NCBI GenBank assembly: GCA_030068075.1
Contig: CM057835.1
Location: 37,313,715 to 37,377,714 of the forward strand
Reading direction: 5' to 3'
Length of the DNA stretch: 64,000 nt
From: Paguma larvata
Taxonomy: Eukaryota > Chordata > Mammalia > Carnivora > Viverridae
The position numbers were made by a program, and so were the translations under genes. Below the pieces are notes generated by a model that saw nothing but the letters and a program-made list of their open reading frames with translations, was not told the DNA's origin and made no database searches. The number at the start of each line of letters is the position of its first letter. Position 1 is the stretch's first letter. Below, piece by piece: positions 45,041 to 57,359 of this stretch.

Positions 45041-46931
45041 TATGTGTACATAAGGATAATTAAATATGTCCTTTAATCTTAATATTTTAATATTGTTTTG
45101 ACAAATAATATTTAATAACTATTTCCTATAATATTAATTTACCTTAAAAATTTTTATCCCATGATTTTAATAATCTTTATTTCCATGATTTTCTAATATG
45201 AAAGTAATGCCATGCAGACATCAGTAAGAGAAGAGATCACAAAGAAACAGAGTGTCTAGGGAGAGGGCTGTGGCCCGAGTCAGAAGATGAAAAGTCTGGT
45301 TCTGGCTGAGGGCCCGCAAGTCTGGGCCATCTCTCTGAGAACAGAACGTCTGGCTTCTTTGACTGCAATGAACTAGGAACATGAAATACCAAGAAACTCC
45401 CATGGAGGTCAAAGTATTGGGGATTGTGAACGCCTGTCAATCAACCCGTTCAGGTACAACTGACTGACTAGAGGGAAGCAGAGAGATGAGGGGCAGGAAT
45501 GTTCCGAGTGCTTCCATAATTGCATCCCGGTGATAAATAAAGGGGCCAAAGTGACAATGTAACAACCTTCTTTCTCTTGGTTTGGGACACTGATCATAAG
45601 AGTTCTCCCTAATCTATATATAGACTACATATCTGAAGAGTAAGCAGTCATGAGTCCTCAAAGAAAGGGAGATAGTTTAGCAAAGTGCATTTAAACATAG
45701 TACAAATTTCAAAGAAAAACTCGTGATAAAGGATCCGACATGAGTCTCTTTCATCACAGGCGAGTTCTTTCTTGGAAGGGGCACAAAGACATTAGCACAC
45801 TTTACACAAAAACAATAAAAACAGTATTATTGATGCCTTAATATTCCCACAAAAGAGAAAAAATCATTTCACTGAGGTGCCAAGTGGGTCTCTCAGGTTC
45901 TTTTTAGTATTTTCCTGATGTTTCCCATTGAACTAGGAGAAAATTGAGACTTGGTCAATATGCATTTAAAAACAAAACAGAAATGTCTTCAGGTCAGAGA
46001 TGGCCCTGAGGTGTTTTGTCTTCTCTGGGAGGATTATAATCAAGTGGCAGGTGACCTCAGTGACTTTGATGATGGGACTGTACTGGGGAGGCCACACTGG
46101 CAGGATGCCCACTGACCAGAAGACTTCAGACAGATGAGAAAGAGCTCTGGATTATTCAGCAATGATCGCAGCAGGTAGACATTGGACATTATGGCACACA
46201 GCCATACCTTCAGTCTGTGTCGGTGTCCAGTGATGGACTAGAACTTGAAATGATACAGACAGTGTTTGTCATCTGCTGTTTTTTTGGCTGTTCCCTTGCT
46301 ACTATGAGCCCAATTTTCCTTTTGGGAACTGTTCCTTCATTTCACATAGTCCTGGTCAGACTATAAGTTAAGGTCCCTGGATAAAATTGATCAAGTGATC
46401 AAGCAAAGCTAATCAAAACTCTCTTCCAGAATTTAAATCTAGGGCAAAATGATAGAAAGACACAAAATAATTGGAACTGACCATTCAGATCGGGGTGGGT
46501 GATGTTTTTTCTATCTGCTCAACAACAACAACCACCCCACAACCAGACTCAAAATTCACCAGTATTAGCTCATAGCCAGGAGGAATTTGCATAAATGTGA
46601 TTATTCATGAAACAGAACACATGCCGTTCTATCCCGCGATGGACACAAGTGCTAGTCTCATTCTTTCTTTTAGAAAATAATCAAGGCAGTGAAATAAAAC
46701 TTCGCTTTGAAATCACATCGATGATAACTTTGTAGTGTTAGCTATGAAAGAGTCATTGTCACGCCTTCTAGGAATATGATGACTTAAAAAAACCAAGCCA
46801 ATCACCAAGCTTTTGAAGACATGTGTGATCTTTAGTATTAAGAGTTCCGGCTTTTGTCACAAGTTTTCTTCTCTGGTACTCCCTCAGTCTGTAAACCTGC
46901 TCTAAGACCTTGTCAGTTCATTAACGCTCTA
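45041..46931. other. Unassigned single-copy-looking sequence
   Basis: About 1.9 kb without a nameable repeat or gene. The minus-strand frames at 45,221-45,597 lack domains. Confidence 0.4.
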
Positions 46932-46946
46932 CCACATGGTGGCGCT
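46932..46946 (+). promoter_or_regulatory. CTCF-like motif, weak to moderate
   Basis: CCACATGGTGGCGCT fits most of the CTCF core with two unfavourable positions near the centre. It is not in a recognised repeat. Confidence 0.3.
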
Positions 46947-47824
46947 CTGGTTGTGCCTTTAATGAAATTGCTGGCGTTTTCTTTTTAGGGAAAGCTTTGA
47001 TCAAAACATGAAGTAAAACAAAACAAAACAAATAAAACCTATCCATGCCTCAGCTTTCGATTGTCTTAGGAAAAAATATTCTTTTTAGTGTTTTCTCTAC
47101 ATCCTCCCCGTGTCGTCCTCCTGTTTTAGAGGATGGCAGGGCAGTGCCCTTGACTTTTGCTCTTGCAATTGCAGCCACCGGGACCCAAAAGTGAAGACCT
47201 GGCGGAAGCTGCCTGATTCTAAACAATAGGAGGCTGGCTTAACGATGATGCCCTTACTCCTTTCTTAGGTCTGTTCCTCTCTGCCCATTCAGAGCCGCTG
47301 CCATCCTCTCCATACATGAATCACTGGGAAATTTCCAGCACATCCCAGCTTCCTGACCAACAGCTTGCTCATTCGTTCTAGCCAACCTGAAATAAAATGT
47401 ACTAATGCGGTTAAAAAAAAATAACAAAAAAACCCCACAAAATAAACAAAAACACACACACAAACACAAAACAAGGTCTAATGGATAGAGTTCCAGGATG
47501 AAGTGATTCACACTTCAAATAAACTCCAAATGTGCACAAAGCACATTGTCATAGGGTAGGGGGTGTTCTGGAATAGCAGTGCTTTTTGCCTCCCCGGAGC
47601 CTGCACTTTCTTCTTGAGAGAAACTTGCCTTAAGGTAGAGGGAAGTCCAGTTCTGCACACTGAAGAAAGCCTGACGCTGGGGATTCCTAATAGAAAATTC
47701 ACAGGAAGCAGAATAACCTTTCAGCTGAGCTATGCAAAAAGGAAATTAGAAGTTGATTGTTAGAAGTATTTTTTGATAAAAGAAAAGCTATTAAATTGTG
47801 TGTTATTTTCTCTCATCATAGAGG
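46947..47824. other. Unassigned sequence
   Basis: A CA/AAC-rich stretch lies at about 47,412-47,475. The overlapping open frames there are low-complexity. Confidence 0.45.
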
Positions 47825-48330
47825 TATATTAGATTTCCATTGCTATGTGACGAACTTCTATGAACCAAGTGGCTTAAAAAGCACCCATTTATTAGTCCAC
47901 AATTCTGGAGGTCAAAAATCTGGCTGTGGCATGGCTGATTCAGTGGTGGCTGGCAGGACCCATTTCCTTGTGATACCTTGTATGACTGAAGTCCGCATTC
48001 TCCTGTTAGCTGTCAGTCAGGGGCCACTCTTAGCTCCCTGCTTCATGGCCCCCAAGGGCAATTCGCAACATGGTTCTTGCTTCTTCCAGGCCAGGAAGAA
48101 CAACATGTCTTTCTGACCTCTTCCTCCAAAACTGACCAGAAGGGAAAAAAAAAAAAAATCTCTGTACTTTTAAAGGCCTCATGTGATTGATTAGGTCACA
48201 CCCACCCAGATTATCTCCTTTTCTTAAGATTGACTGATATGTGTCCTTAGTGACATCTGCAAAATATTTTCACAGCAGGATCTAGATTAGCGTTTGACTG
48301 TCTGAGAACTATGTGTACACCAGGGGTTGG
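47825..48330 (-). mobile_element. MaLR (MLT1-type) LTR
   Basis: Plus-strand text TTAGATTTCCATTGCTATGT, AAGTGGCTTAAAAAGCACCC, ACAATTCTGGAGGTCAAAAA and GATTGATTAGGTCACACCCA is the antisense of an MLT1-type LTR. An A run lies at 48,146-48,159. The 119-codon frame on the plus strand is an antisense reading of this LTR. Confidence 0.72.
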
Positions 48331-48464
48331 TATCCTATCTCAGTATCTCATAACTCCACTCCCTGTTCCGATATCAGCATACAGCAAGGCTCGGGGAGTA
48401 CTGTCTGATGTCCTCTGCCTGATAGAAGAGTTACAGTTTTAATCCTTATGCACCCTCCTGGGCT

Positions 48465-48620
48465 GAGTCAGAGATATTAAAGTTAGAGCTGGAAAATACG
48501 TTAGAGATGAAGTCCAGTCTATCTGAAACCAGGAGAGATGGGGTCAGAAAACACCCAGGGTCGCACAGAGGGTAGCCAGTCTGGCTCAACCCAATGCCTT
48601 CTAATTTCCAGTCCTGATCT
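48465..48620 (+). mobile_element. MIR/old SINE-like remnant
   Basis: AAAGTTAGAGCTGGAAAATA, CGTTAGAGATGAAGTCCAG and ACCCAGGGTCGCACAGAGGG match a mammal-wide motif also seen at about 53.2 kb. The family name is uncertain. Confidence 0.5.
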
Positions 48621-49390
48621 GCAGCTTCTTCCAACCAGCCAGTGCTGCTCCATGGCGGGGATTTCCCCAGGCTGAGAGACGTGAGGACGATAACAATTTA
48701 GTAAGTTTTTAATAACACTACATATTTTTATAAATAAAACTAAATATTTTTAAAATTTAAATAGCTATCCTTTATTATGAGATTATACTGGCTACTTTTT
48801 AGTTTCCTTCTTTTAGTGATGGTGAGGGAAGAGCTAGTCGAAGTGCAGAGAAATGATTTTTATGGTTATTCCATAATTCATTTTTTAGCCACGAATACAA
48901 GATAAGTCTTTTGATTTCTAGATCAGGACATGAAAATGACATCATGCTCTTCAGAGTGTCAGATAGATCCTTTAAAAGAAGAAAAAAGAAAACCACATCA
49001 AAAATGAAAATACTGTGGTCCAACGATTTCAAGCATTTAGTCTGCCCTTTAGTTATTATTTGCTGTTGTTCTTTAGAAAGTTCATTGCCTTTTAAATGTT
49101 CAATTCATATTGCAACCATACAACATACCCTGCAGTGGGGAAGGAATGTAGACATAGAAGAATCAATTATCATTATTATGGTCATTGATATTCCAGTGAC
49201 TGTCAGGCTGAAGCCACAAAGCCCCTGAATGTCTAATCTATTCGATCATCCTAGTTTCTGACATGTTCAGAATATATGATAGGCATGATAATTATTTTTC
49301 CTACTGGATCAGTAAGTGTATTTATAGGGATTATTACGAATTAGTAATAGGATAAAGAAAATGGATAAATACATAAAAGCCATCATTTAG
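48621..49390. other. Unassigned sequence
   Basis: AT-rich, with a 105-codon plus-strand frame (48,911-49,228) of no recognisable type. Confidence 0.4.
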
Positions 49391-49394
49391 TGAC

Positions 49395-49600
49395 TGCGAG
49401 TACGTGCCACCAGACACTCTGATACATTTTCTCTAATTCACTCATCAACCTGCAAGGTGGATATAATCCTCTTCACTCAACATGTGGATAACAATCCAGA
49501 GAGATGAAGGGACGTGGCCACAGTCAGGAATCTAGGAAATGGTAGAGATGTAATTTGCTTTCAGGACTCCGTGGTCAAGGTTCATGCTCCTCTGGCATGT
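49395..49600 (-). mobile_element. MIR SINE remnant
   Basis: Reversed MIR order: TTCTCTAATTCACTCATCAA, CTGCAAGGTGGATATAAT, CAGAGAGATGAAGGGACGTG and AGGACTCCGTGG. Confidence 0.72.
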
Positions 49601-49699
49601 GTGACCATCAAGCCACTCCTGAGCACATGTGTATCTTTTTACCATGACCTAAGAATAATGATTATTTTCAGAGATGAGAGATTATACCGCAGCCTAGAA

Positions 49700-49790
49700 G
49701 CCCTAGCCCTGGAATCGGGAATGGGGGTCTAGACTTTGTTAAGTTCTCTGAGCCTCAGTTTCTTTGTTTGTAAACAAAGCAATAGGATCA
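49700..49790 (+). mobile_element. MIR-like fragment
   Basis: TTAAGTTCTCTGAGCCTCAG, then TTTCTTTGTTTGTAAACAA with AGCAATAGGATC, matches the core of a sense MIR. Confidence 0.6.
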
Positions 49791-50429
49791 AGTGATTCCC
49801 ACCAGCAGCGGCTGCCTTGAATGGCGGGCCCCTTTCCATCTGGGTTAACTTGTCTTCATTTATTTGTTTATTCAGTGACTTTCTCCCTCCCTCTGTCCCC
49901 TCCTCTGGCCTTCTGCTGTTTATTTCTGTCTGTTACAACTGCCCCTGTTCATTTCAGCCTTACTGTGGCTGCTAGCAGCATAACTATACTGCTGTCATAT
50001 TTACTGCTTTGGCGACTGGCTCCAGTGTCACTATTAACTTCCGCTGCACACATTCTCCTACGTGAATTCTGAAATCTCTGGGAGACAGTTATTAGTACCT
50101 CCATTTTACAACTGAGAATTAAAATGTTTGGAGAAATAGAACAATTTTATTAGAGGTCACCTTACTAATCTACGGCAGGCATAGCGTTTAAAACTGTCTT
50201 CAGAACCCAAGATCTTTATCACAGCTACCAACATGGCGTTATTAGATTCTCCTTATCCGGTGTTTGCTTTAATAGGAAACTAATCTTTTAAACACTGCTT
50301 AATGGTAATAAAACGGACTTTCCAGGAAGACGTAGTATGTTTGTCCTGTGACTTCTCATGCTCCCCGGCACACAGGCACATACTTCTGAGTATGTATAGT
50401 GAGGGAGAAGGATCTGATACTGGGGGTTC
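49791..50429. other. Unassigned sequence
   Basis: Pyrimidine-rich at about 49,870-49,920. CCATTTTACAACTGAGAATT near 50,101 may be MIR debris. No gene. Confidence 0.4.
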
Positions 50430-50560
50430 ATTTATTCGGAACTTTATTCGATTAAGTTCTGTGACAGGCACTGTGTTAGGCGCTGTAGATGTAGGGGCGA
50501 ATAAGGCACAGTCCCCGCCCGGGGGCAGTGAGGAAATCGGCCTAGTTCTGCAGTGGCTGC
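50430..50560 (-). mobile_element. L2 LINE fragment (antisense)
   Basis: GACAGGCACTGTGTTAGGCG, CTGTAGATGTAGGGGCGAAT and a GCACAGTCCCCGCCC block match reversed L2 3' UTR. The 174-codon frame at 50,302-50,826 runs straight across it. Confidence 0.65.
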
Positions 50561-50929
50561 TCCACATGCTTCAGGATGAGCGGGGCGAGGGGGGAGGTTA
50601 CCACGTTGCAGTGTCCCGAATGGAGCTCTGTGTCCCATTCCTGTATCTCAGTGAAAGATTTGCAAAGCAGGGCCCTCAAACTGGGCTCCATGTAAATGCT
50701 GCCGTTTGGGATGGTGATTTTTCTTTCAAATGGAAGGATTTAGCTTTGGAGACTAATATGGGAAGGGGATATAGAGGAAACAATAGGAAAGAACTTTCCC
50801 AGAGGCACGGAGGAGAGTTTGGCTGAAGGTGATTATTTTCAGTGAATAAAACGAGCATGAGCTCAGAAACCCAGAGGCCTAAATCAGAGCAGGGCAAGAC
50901 AGATACTGTTTCTCAGGGACCAGCCAGGG
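50561..50929. other. Unassigned GC-moderate sequence
   Basis: No repeat or gene can be supported. Confidence 0.4.
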
Positions 50930-51175
50930 ATGTGCGTGTGTGCGTGCATGTGCGCGTGTGAGTGTGCATGCACATGTGTGAGCGTGTCTCTCCGTGTGCA
51001 TGTCTGTGCACACGTGGGTGTTTATGCAAGTGTGACTTATACGTGTATGTTTGCACGTGTGAGATTGCACGCATGTCTCTGTCCCTGTGTCTCCATGCAC
51101 GTTTGTGCACGGCGTTCACGTGTGTTGTGTGCACATGCCTCACCCACGTGTGTTTGTGAGTGTGTGCACATGCAC
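50930..51175. repeat. GT-rich low-complexity tract
   Basis: About 245 bases dominated by TG, TGCG and TGCA steps. It is alternating purine-pyrimidine DNA with many CpG, CACGTG and GCATGC-like words. Four overlapping cysteine/valine-rich or histidine/threonine-rich frames across it are low-complexity artefacts. Confidence 0.93.
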
Positions 51176-53205
51176 CCTGGAAAGCAATCGAGCAGGATGT
51201 ATTTCCGTTGATGCTGTAGGCAGATGCCTGTTTGCACCTGGACCAAAGTCCAGAATGGATAGGTGCTGGAAAGTCTATGAATGGATGTGGCTAGAACCCA
51301 TAAGATGAGAAGCCATGTGAATTTTTTAGATTCACAGTATTTTTGATGTCTCATAATTCCCCAAACAACGTACGAAGCCGATCGACCCCAAGATGGCCAA
51401 GGTATATGAAGGAGTGGTGCGGAGATGAAAAGGGGTTTATTTTCTGGTGTTATCTAGGCTTTTCTATAATGCAGTCGTCTGCACCTCCTCATGCCCCCTA
51501 CTTGCCAGAGAAATTGCTTCCTTTGTCTGAACTTGTTTACAACAGATGCCTTATTACAGCCAGGGTTTTAATTCTCCTTATGAATACTGAAAACAAAATG
51601 AAGGGAGAAAAACCCCACAACAACAAACAGTATCTATCTACAAACATTTTTAAACCGAGCCGGGGGACGTGATGAGTAGATTTCAGAATATTTTAGTTTG
51701 ATCAGGAGGCTGGAAGCCTGGCCTTTCCCCGAAGGGGTTAAGTCCCTGGGGCAGGGATAATTATGACTATTTGTGTTCGTTATACACAGAGAGCTGTAAG
51801 GATCTGTTGTCTTTCTCTGTGGTGTATGATTTCTATTCAGCGGGCTTCTGCTAAAACACGGATTTTATATTCACTTCTGAAGCCGATTTTAGTCCTTTCT
51901 CTTTCCTCCAAAACCAGAATGTTGTATTTCAGTGACTGGATTGATAATAGTGCAGTTCCAGACCTAGGATGCAACGTATTTGTTTACGAAGATTAAGAGC
52001 TTATTTTCATCTGTGCCGATGGATGTGATGTTGTATTCCACAGCAAGCAGTGCCTCTCTTCCTTCCTTTACACCTGATTAAAAACAAAAATGCTAAATGT
52101 AAATCTGAAGTGAGAAATGATCGAGCTTTGGATGTCTAGTTTTTGAAACCTCTTTTCAGAAGGCTGTCTTTTGTACATACAGCTGGGATAGGCCTTCCCG
52201 AGGCCCCGCGGCAACTGTACACAGGCCCAGGCTGTGGCTCCGGCCGCCGTGGCATGATCCAGCTTCCCAGGGTAAGAAGTGCCTCTCAGCTAATTAATCG
52301 GTAACTCCAAGAACCCACTAATCAGACAGAGTACCAAGCACCTCCCACGTTCACTCCACCTTTGCCATGGAGCACACTTAAAGTAGCGTCCAGTCATGGA
52401 ACGTGTACTCTGTACTGTGGTAAAAATCAATGTGCTAGAAAAGAGAGAGATGCGGAATATCTCGGCACCCCCTGGATACTTACAGCCACAATTTGTCCCT
52501 GGTGAAGTCCACAATACACTGGTATTAAAGATTAACTCGGTGTGCAGCACAGAAGTATCCCGGCCCACCAGGACAGAGCTGGAGAGTGACAGCATGTGCT
52601 TGAGGACAAGGGGCTCCAATGAACAGGACATTAGAATCTCACCGGGGGCCTAGCCAGGAGGTAGGGAGTGGGAAGAAGCGAGGTCAAGAGGACTCTGATG
52701 GTCAGAAGACCGCTTTTGCAGAAAATGGTGTAGGGAAGTTTTGTGTAGGCAAGCATGAAGAGAGAAGCAAGTTAAACTTCAAAAAGGTAATCAAAGGACT
52801 GCAAGCTGGGTGACTGACATCCACAGTAAGGAAGCTAGCACAAAGGCAGGGGTGGAATGAGTCATGGAAAATTATTGACCATCAGCAAATCTGTGGGCCA
52901 TTCATGGCAGTCCATGCTGGATGAAATATTCCTTAAGTGGGTGTTGATGTATAGTTATAGGTGAATTATAAATAGGGAGCATGGGAGGGAACAGAACATT
53001 CAGGGGAAATGGGGATAAGACACTGTTCAGGTTCAAGCACGCAGGAAAATGGGAGAGAGGACTCTGGGAGATAGGACTTTGGATCCCCTATCAGAGTGAC
53101 TGTTGTCCTGAATTGTCTGGGGCCCTGGGTCACGCTGTTAAGCTCCAGAACTACATTTCTGGTGGGTGTATAGGAGGATACATAGGGGGTCATGATGTTG
53201 CTGAA
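51176..53205. other. Unassigned single-copy-looking sequence
   Basis: About 2 kb with no nameable repeat. It contains a forkhead-like TTGTTTAC near 51,980 and GC-richer text at 52,195-52,270. No exon is supported, although the 113-codon minus frame at 52,290-52,631 has a mixed composition. Confidence 0.4.
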
Positions 53206-53207
53206 GC

Positions 53208-53330
53208 TCAAGCGTGTTGGAGCTGGAGGGAACTTTACGTATCATCTCACTAAACTCTTCAATCACAGATGTGGAAACCGAGGCTCAATAAGGTGAAAAG
53301 ACAGGGCTAAAATCCACTCAACTGGGCAGA
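53208..53330 (+). mobile_element. MIR/old SINE-like remnant
   Basis: TTGGAGCTGGAGGGAACTTT, ATCATCTCACTAAACTCTTC, GATGTGGAAACCGAGGCTCA. Same motif group as at 48.47 kb. Confidence 0.55.
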
Positions 53331-53368
53331 GCTCGTGTGATAGTGGATCCCCTGGCATCTGTCCCATT

Positions 53369-53388
53369 CTCTCTCTCTCTCTCTCTCT
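53369..53388. repeat. (CT)n microsatellite
   Basis: About ten CT units in a pyrimidine-rich stretch. Confidence 0.93.
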
Positions 53389-53739
53389 TCTTTTAAGCTT
53401 TTTCTATTCCCCTGAGACACAGACAACATCTCTTTTATTGATCTAACAGATTGATTCTTTTGTAAATGTAGTTAACACACCTACCTAAACACCACAAGAA
53501 AATGCTTGTCCCCATTTTGTTCTGATCGTAGCTTCCATACGTCACAACACCCAGCATTGGGAGGCAGCATTTACACCCCCTACATTACAGTTTTATCAAC
53601 ATGCCAAAGAAATGGCAGTCAGGTTGATAAAGACCTGATCCAGCAGGTGCTCCCTTAACAATAGGGTCATCCGATCTTCAAACCTATGTATTTAAACCTT
53701 ACATGGAGGCATGACACTATGACTTCTCTCCAAAGAATT

Positions 53740-53925
53740 TCTTCACTCTTTCATCATTTGAGAACATCTGAGCCACTACTGTGTGCCAAGCAGTGTGCCT
53801 GAGCAAACTGCAGAGATGCAGTTCCCCCTCCCAGCTGTGTGGCCCGAAGCATGCAGTGTAGCAGGGAAAGAGCCAGAAAACTACCATCAGGAACACGTGG
53901 TGATCAGTGCTATGGACTGAGCCAT
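53740..53925 (-). mobile_element. L2 LINE fragment (antisense)
   Basis: CTACTGTGTGCCAAGCAGTG, then AGAGATGCAGTTCCCCCTCC and GATCAGTGCTATGGA match reversed L2 3' UTR. It lies just before the ERVL remnant. Confidence 0.6.
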
Positions 53926-54679
53926 AGTTTCTGTTACAGTAATTTTATTCATGCAATCTCAACATAGTAACAAGCCTGGGGTTAGTTGAAGACTGGCTAG
54001 AAAGCTTAGGTCCAAATAAGCAAGGTACTAATGGCAGGAGTATAAGAAATACCTCATTGATCACCTCTTTTCCAGGTATGTCGACTTATTTAGTGGTTTG
54101 ACTTGAGTCTGCCATTTTTTATTTTCAGAGTGTCTCAAAGCCCTTACATAAGCCATTCAGATCCACAGACCGTATAGTCACAATTGTCCTTGTTCCATTG
54201 AAGCATCCCAGCTGTTACAATAACTAGTGATTCCTCTTCTGTTGCACTCAGCCCAACCTACCACCCATGGAAATCTTGGTAACTCTGACACCGCTTCAAG
54301 CCCAGGTCTGACACCATAGATTCACAGATCTAAGCCTTCTATTCAAGGTGGAAACAGGATTTCCTTGAGAAAGAACCCTGCAATGCTACTGCAAATATAT
54401 ACAATGCTCAGCCCCACTCTTCCCCAGAGGAGCCTTCAGCCTTTACTTGGGGAAGAGGAAATAAATACTTAGAAATTTTGAATGTTTTTAGATACCAAAT
54501 CTGACCTGACACTCAGAAACTCAACAGTCCAATATGATTCCATAGGTAAAGTGATTAGAGACCAGAAGATAAAGGCCTGACCTGAGTCTCTTTGGTGTTG
54601 GATTTGCTGGGTTCACAGATCTACTCTGTGGTTATTTCCTGAGTGCATAATTGGTATGGACATACTTAGCAGCTGGAGA

Positions 54680-55500
54680 AGCCCTCGCATTAGTTCCTTG
54701 ATCTATAGGGGAATAGCCATTATCACAAGAAAGACTAAGTGGAAGCCCCTAAAACTGTTCTACTACTCCTCACTACCTAGCCCAGCCAAGAGAGTAAATC
54801 ACACCTTAGGAGGAACTGCAGAGATTGGAGCCAACATTAAAGACTTAAGGATGCAGGGGTGGTGGTTCCTATTAAGTTCTTATCCAATTTAGTTGTAAGG
54901 CCTCCACAAGACCTCCAGGGGTGTGGTGCATGATGTGCCATAAACTTAATCAAATGGTAGTCTCAATTGCAGCTGTTAGGCTTGATGCGAAGTGTTTACT
55001 AGAATAGTCTGTGACTACTGAACTGGCATCTTCCCCAGTCTCATTAGTAAAGAAAACCCAAAGCAATTTTATTATGTGGGAAGACCCTCAACTCTCCAGC
55101 CCTAGGACTCCATTAACTCCCTTGTTTTCTGTCACAGATACTTCTCATGGACCCTAATCAATTGGTCTGCTACATTGGTCTCCTATATTGACGGCAGTAC
55201 GCTAAGTGGTGGGGAAGTGGCGAGTACTGTGTATTCCCTAGTTAGGCACGTGTGAGTCATAAAGGGGGAGAATTACACCATGGAGATTCAGGGACCTGCA
55301 ATACCAGTGAAGATGTTTGGGGTTTAATGGTCTGGGGAACACGACCATTTTGTCTGGGGCAAAGGATACGTGGTTGCCCATGTACTCCTACCAAAGAAGA
55401 GACACAGATCTTGGGGAGTTTTGTTTTGTTTTGTTTGTATCTTGGAGACTGCATATACTGTGCTTAGGGTTACCACCACAATGAACTTACTGGGTATCTT
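54680..55500 (+). pseudogene. ERVL reverse transcriptase remnant (inactive)
   Basis: Residues resembling the fingers and palm (for example a YHKLNQMVVSIAA stretch at about 54.94-54.98 kb) lead to YIDG at 55,184-55,195, where an active enzyme would have YxDD. The second aspartate is lost. A following QGPAIPVKMFGV stretch (about 55.29 kb) fits the region after the palm. The reading frame changes several times. Confidence 0.65.
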
Positions 55501-56029
55501 GCAAGGCTGATGATTTGGGGCCCAGAGTAAAAGGAAATGGCAACTGACTCATGCGACCAACAGATCCCGATGTTGTGTAGAGTCTCCGTCTAGTCTGAAG
55601 AGCAGAGTCAAAGCAGAGTTGCCTGGAATCCTTAGGCAACATCATACAGGCCATACCTTGTGGGTCAGAGAACTACTTGCTTTACTACTTCTTTTGTAAA
55701 GGCAACTTCTGGCTGGGTTCTAGTATAGAATGAGTGCCTGCCTGATCATGGGACATTGAGTTATTGTGTGACATAATGTACTATCACACCCACCAAGCAA
55801 AACGTTTGAACAGATGTAATAGCAATTGGCATTATGATGGAAATAGTACATTTGAGTTTTGGCTCTGTCAGTCCAGAGAGATATCAATAATCTGAACAAG
55901 TGGGTTACATTTCCATATAACTAACTTTTGTTGGACTACCTCCTCCCTCTCTCAGCTTACATCTATGGCCTCACAGGTGGGGTGGAGGTTCTCTATCACC
56001 AATTAGCAGAGAAGAAAAACCCAAATAAT

Positions 56030-56830
56030 CAGAAATGGATTGGCTGTATATGTTGCTGTTGGCTGAAAATGGACTGCCACCACACTACTAGTGCTCGAGA
56101 AAGCATTAAAATCTGCACTTCACGATAATGCCCACTGAGAGAATCTGTGGTCCTCGCCAACCAGGAAGGTAGGATGACTTGTCCAGTGGCTATCAGTCAG
56201 TCTCTGTCCATAACCATCTCAGTGCTTTGTCAATATCATACATATGGCAGAGCCCAAGTAGCAGAGAGGAATCTATGCACTGGCTACAAAGTTGGGCTCC
56301 TCACTAAGACTGATCTAGTTGCAGCTACTGCTAATTGATCAAGCGGCCAAAACCAGAGACTGACACTGAACCCTCAGTATGACATCATTCCTTGATGGAA
56401 AGTAGATTACATCAAAATCCGTCAACTCTCAATTTTTTTGACAATGGTTGTCCAAGGAGCTATGATTGTCCTTTTTAAGTTGGAAATATGGGTTTACTTT
56501 TACCAGCACAATCATCTGGGAACTTACTAAATGCATGATTTAATAACATGGGGTACAGCAAAACATGATCTCAGGCAAAAAGATACATGTAATAATTAAT
56601 GAGGGTAGTAATGAATGTATAACCATAAGATCTACCAGTGCTAACATACAGTGCGTGACCTGGAAGTAGACAGCCTAAAAGAATTATGGAATGGTTCATT
56701 AAAGACTTCACAAAGGCATCAGTTTGGGGCTAATGCCCTGCAGGGCTGGAGCACTAACCTCCAGGATGTGGTGTATACAATGAACCACCAGCTAGTGTTA
56801 AGGCAACATGTTCCCACTATCACACAAGCA
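56030..56830 (+). pseudogene. ERVL integrase remnant (inactive)
   Basis: The stretch WKVDYI at 56,396-56,413 aligns with the start of a retroviral integrase catalytic core, and its aspartate codon (56,405-56,407) sits where the first DDE residue is expected. The upstream HHTTSAR region may be the zinc-binding part. Later integrase signatures are too eroded to read. Confidence 0.55.
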
Positions 56831-56849
56831 TAGATCTGAGAACCAAGGT

Positions 56850-57270
56850 GTGGAGGGGGGCCTGGCCTATCTCACCATCTTCTCAGCTACCACCTATAAA
56901 GTTTGTGCTTTCTGTCCTAGCGACTTTAGGCCCTATTGGAAGAGAAACCTTGTTTCTATGGGAGAGGGAAATGCTTTCATTAGGGGACACAATAAAGATT
57001 CCACTGAGCTGTAACTATCCCTGGACTGTTTTTGGATCCTGGTGCTAGTGGGTCTTTAGGCAAAGAAAGGAAGTGCCATATTGGATAAGGGTACTTGAAC
57101 CTGATGATTATGAAGACGCAGGTTTGCTGCTAGGCAATTGCTACTAGGATGACTTTTAAAACCTAGGGAACTCCCTGAAGTGTACCTTGGTTCTCCCATA
57201 CCTGGTGATAAAAGTAAATGGCCAGTGTCACCAACTGTGATCCAATAGGGATAAAGCAACTAAGGGTTCT
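56850..57270 (+). pseudogene. ERVL dUTPase-like remnant (inactive)
   Basis: Translation across frames shows a LSLGDTIKIPLSCNYP stretch near 56.98 kb and a LVLPYLVIKVNG stretch near 57.2 kb, both at positions expected for the dUTPase domain that follows integrase in ERVL pol. At least two frame changes separate them. The same module is visible at 30.57-30.83 kb. Confidence 0.6.
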
Positions 57271-57359
57271 GATCCCTTGGGAATAAATCTTTGAGTTTTT
57301 CTATGAGTCAAGTGATCCAACCTCCAGGAAAATTCCAAATGGGGGGTTGAGGGGAAAGA

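Noticed and set aside
47757..48116. 119-codon plus-strand open frame
   Set aside because: It is an antisense reading of an MLT1-type LTR.
50302..50826. 174-codon plus-strand open frame
   Set aside because: It runs across an antisense L2 fragment, has no domain, and overlaps open frames on the other strand.
50879..51354. Cysteine- and histidine-rich frames on both strands
   Set aside because: All derive from the GT-rich low-complexity tract; the apparent zinc-finger-like C/H pattern has no regular spacing.
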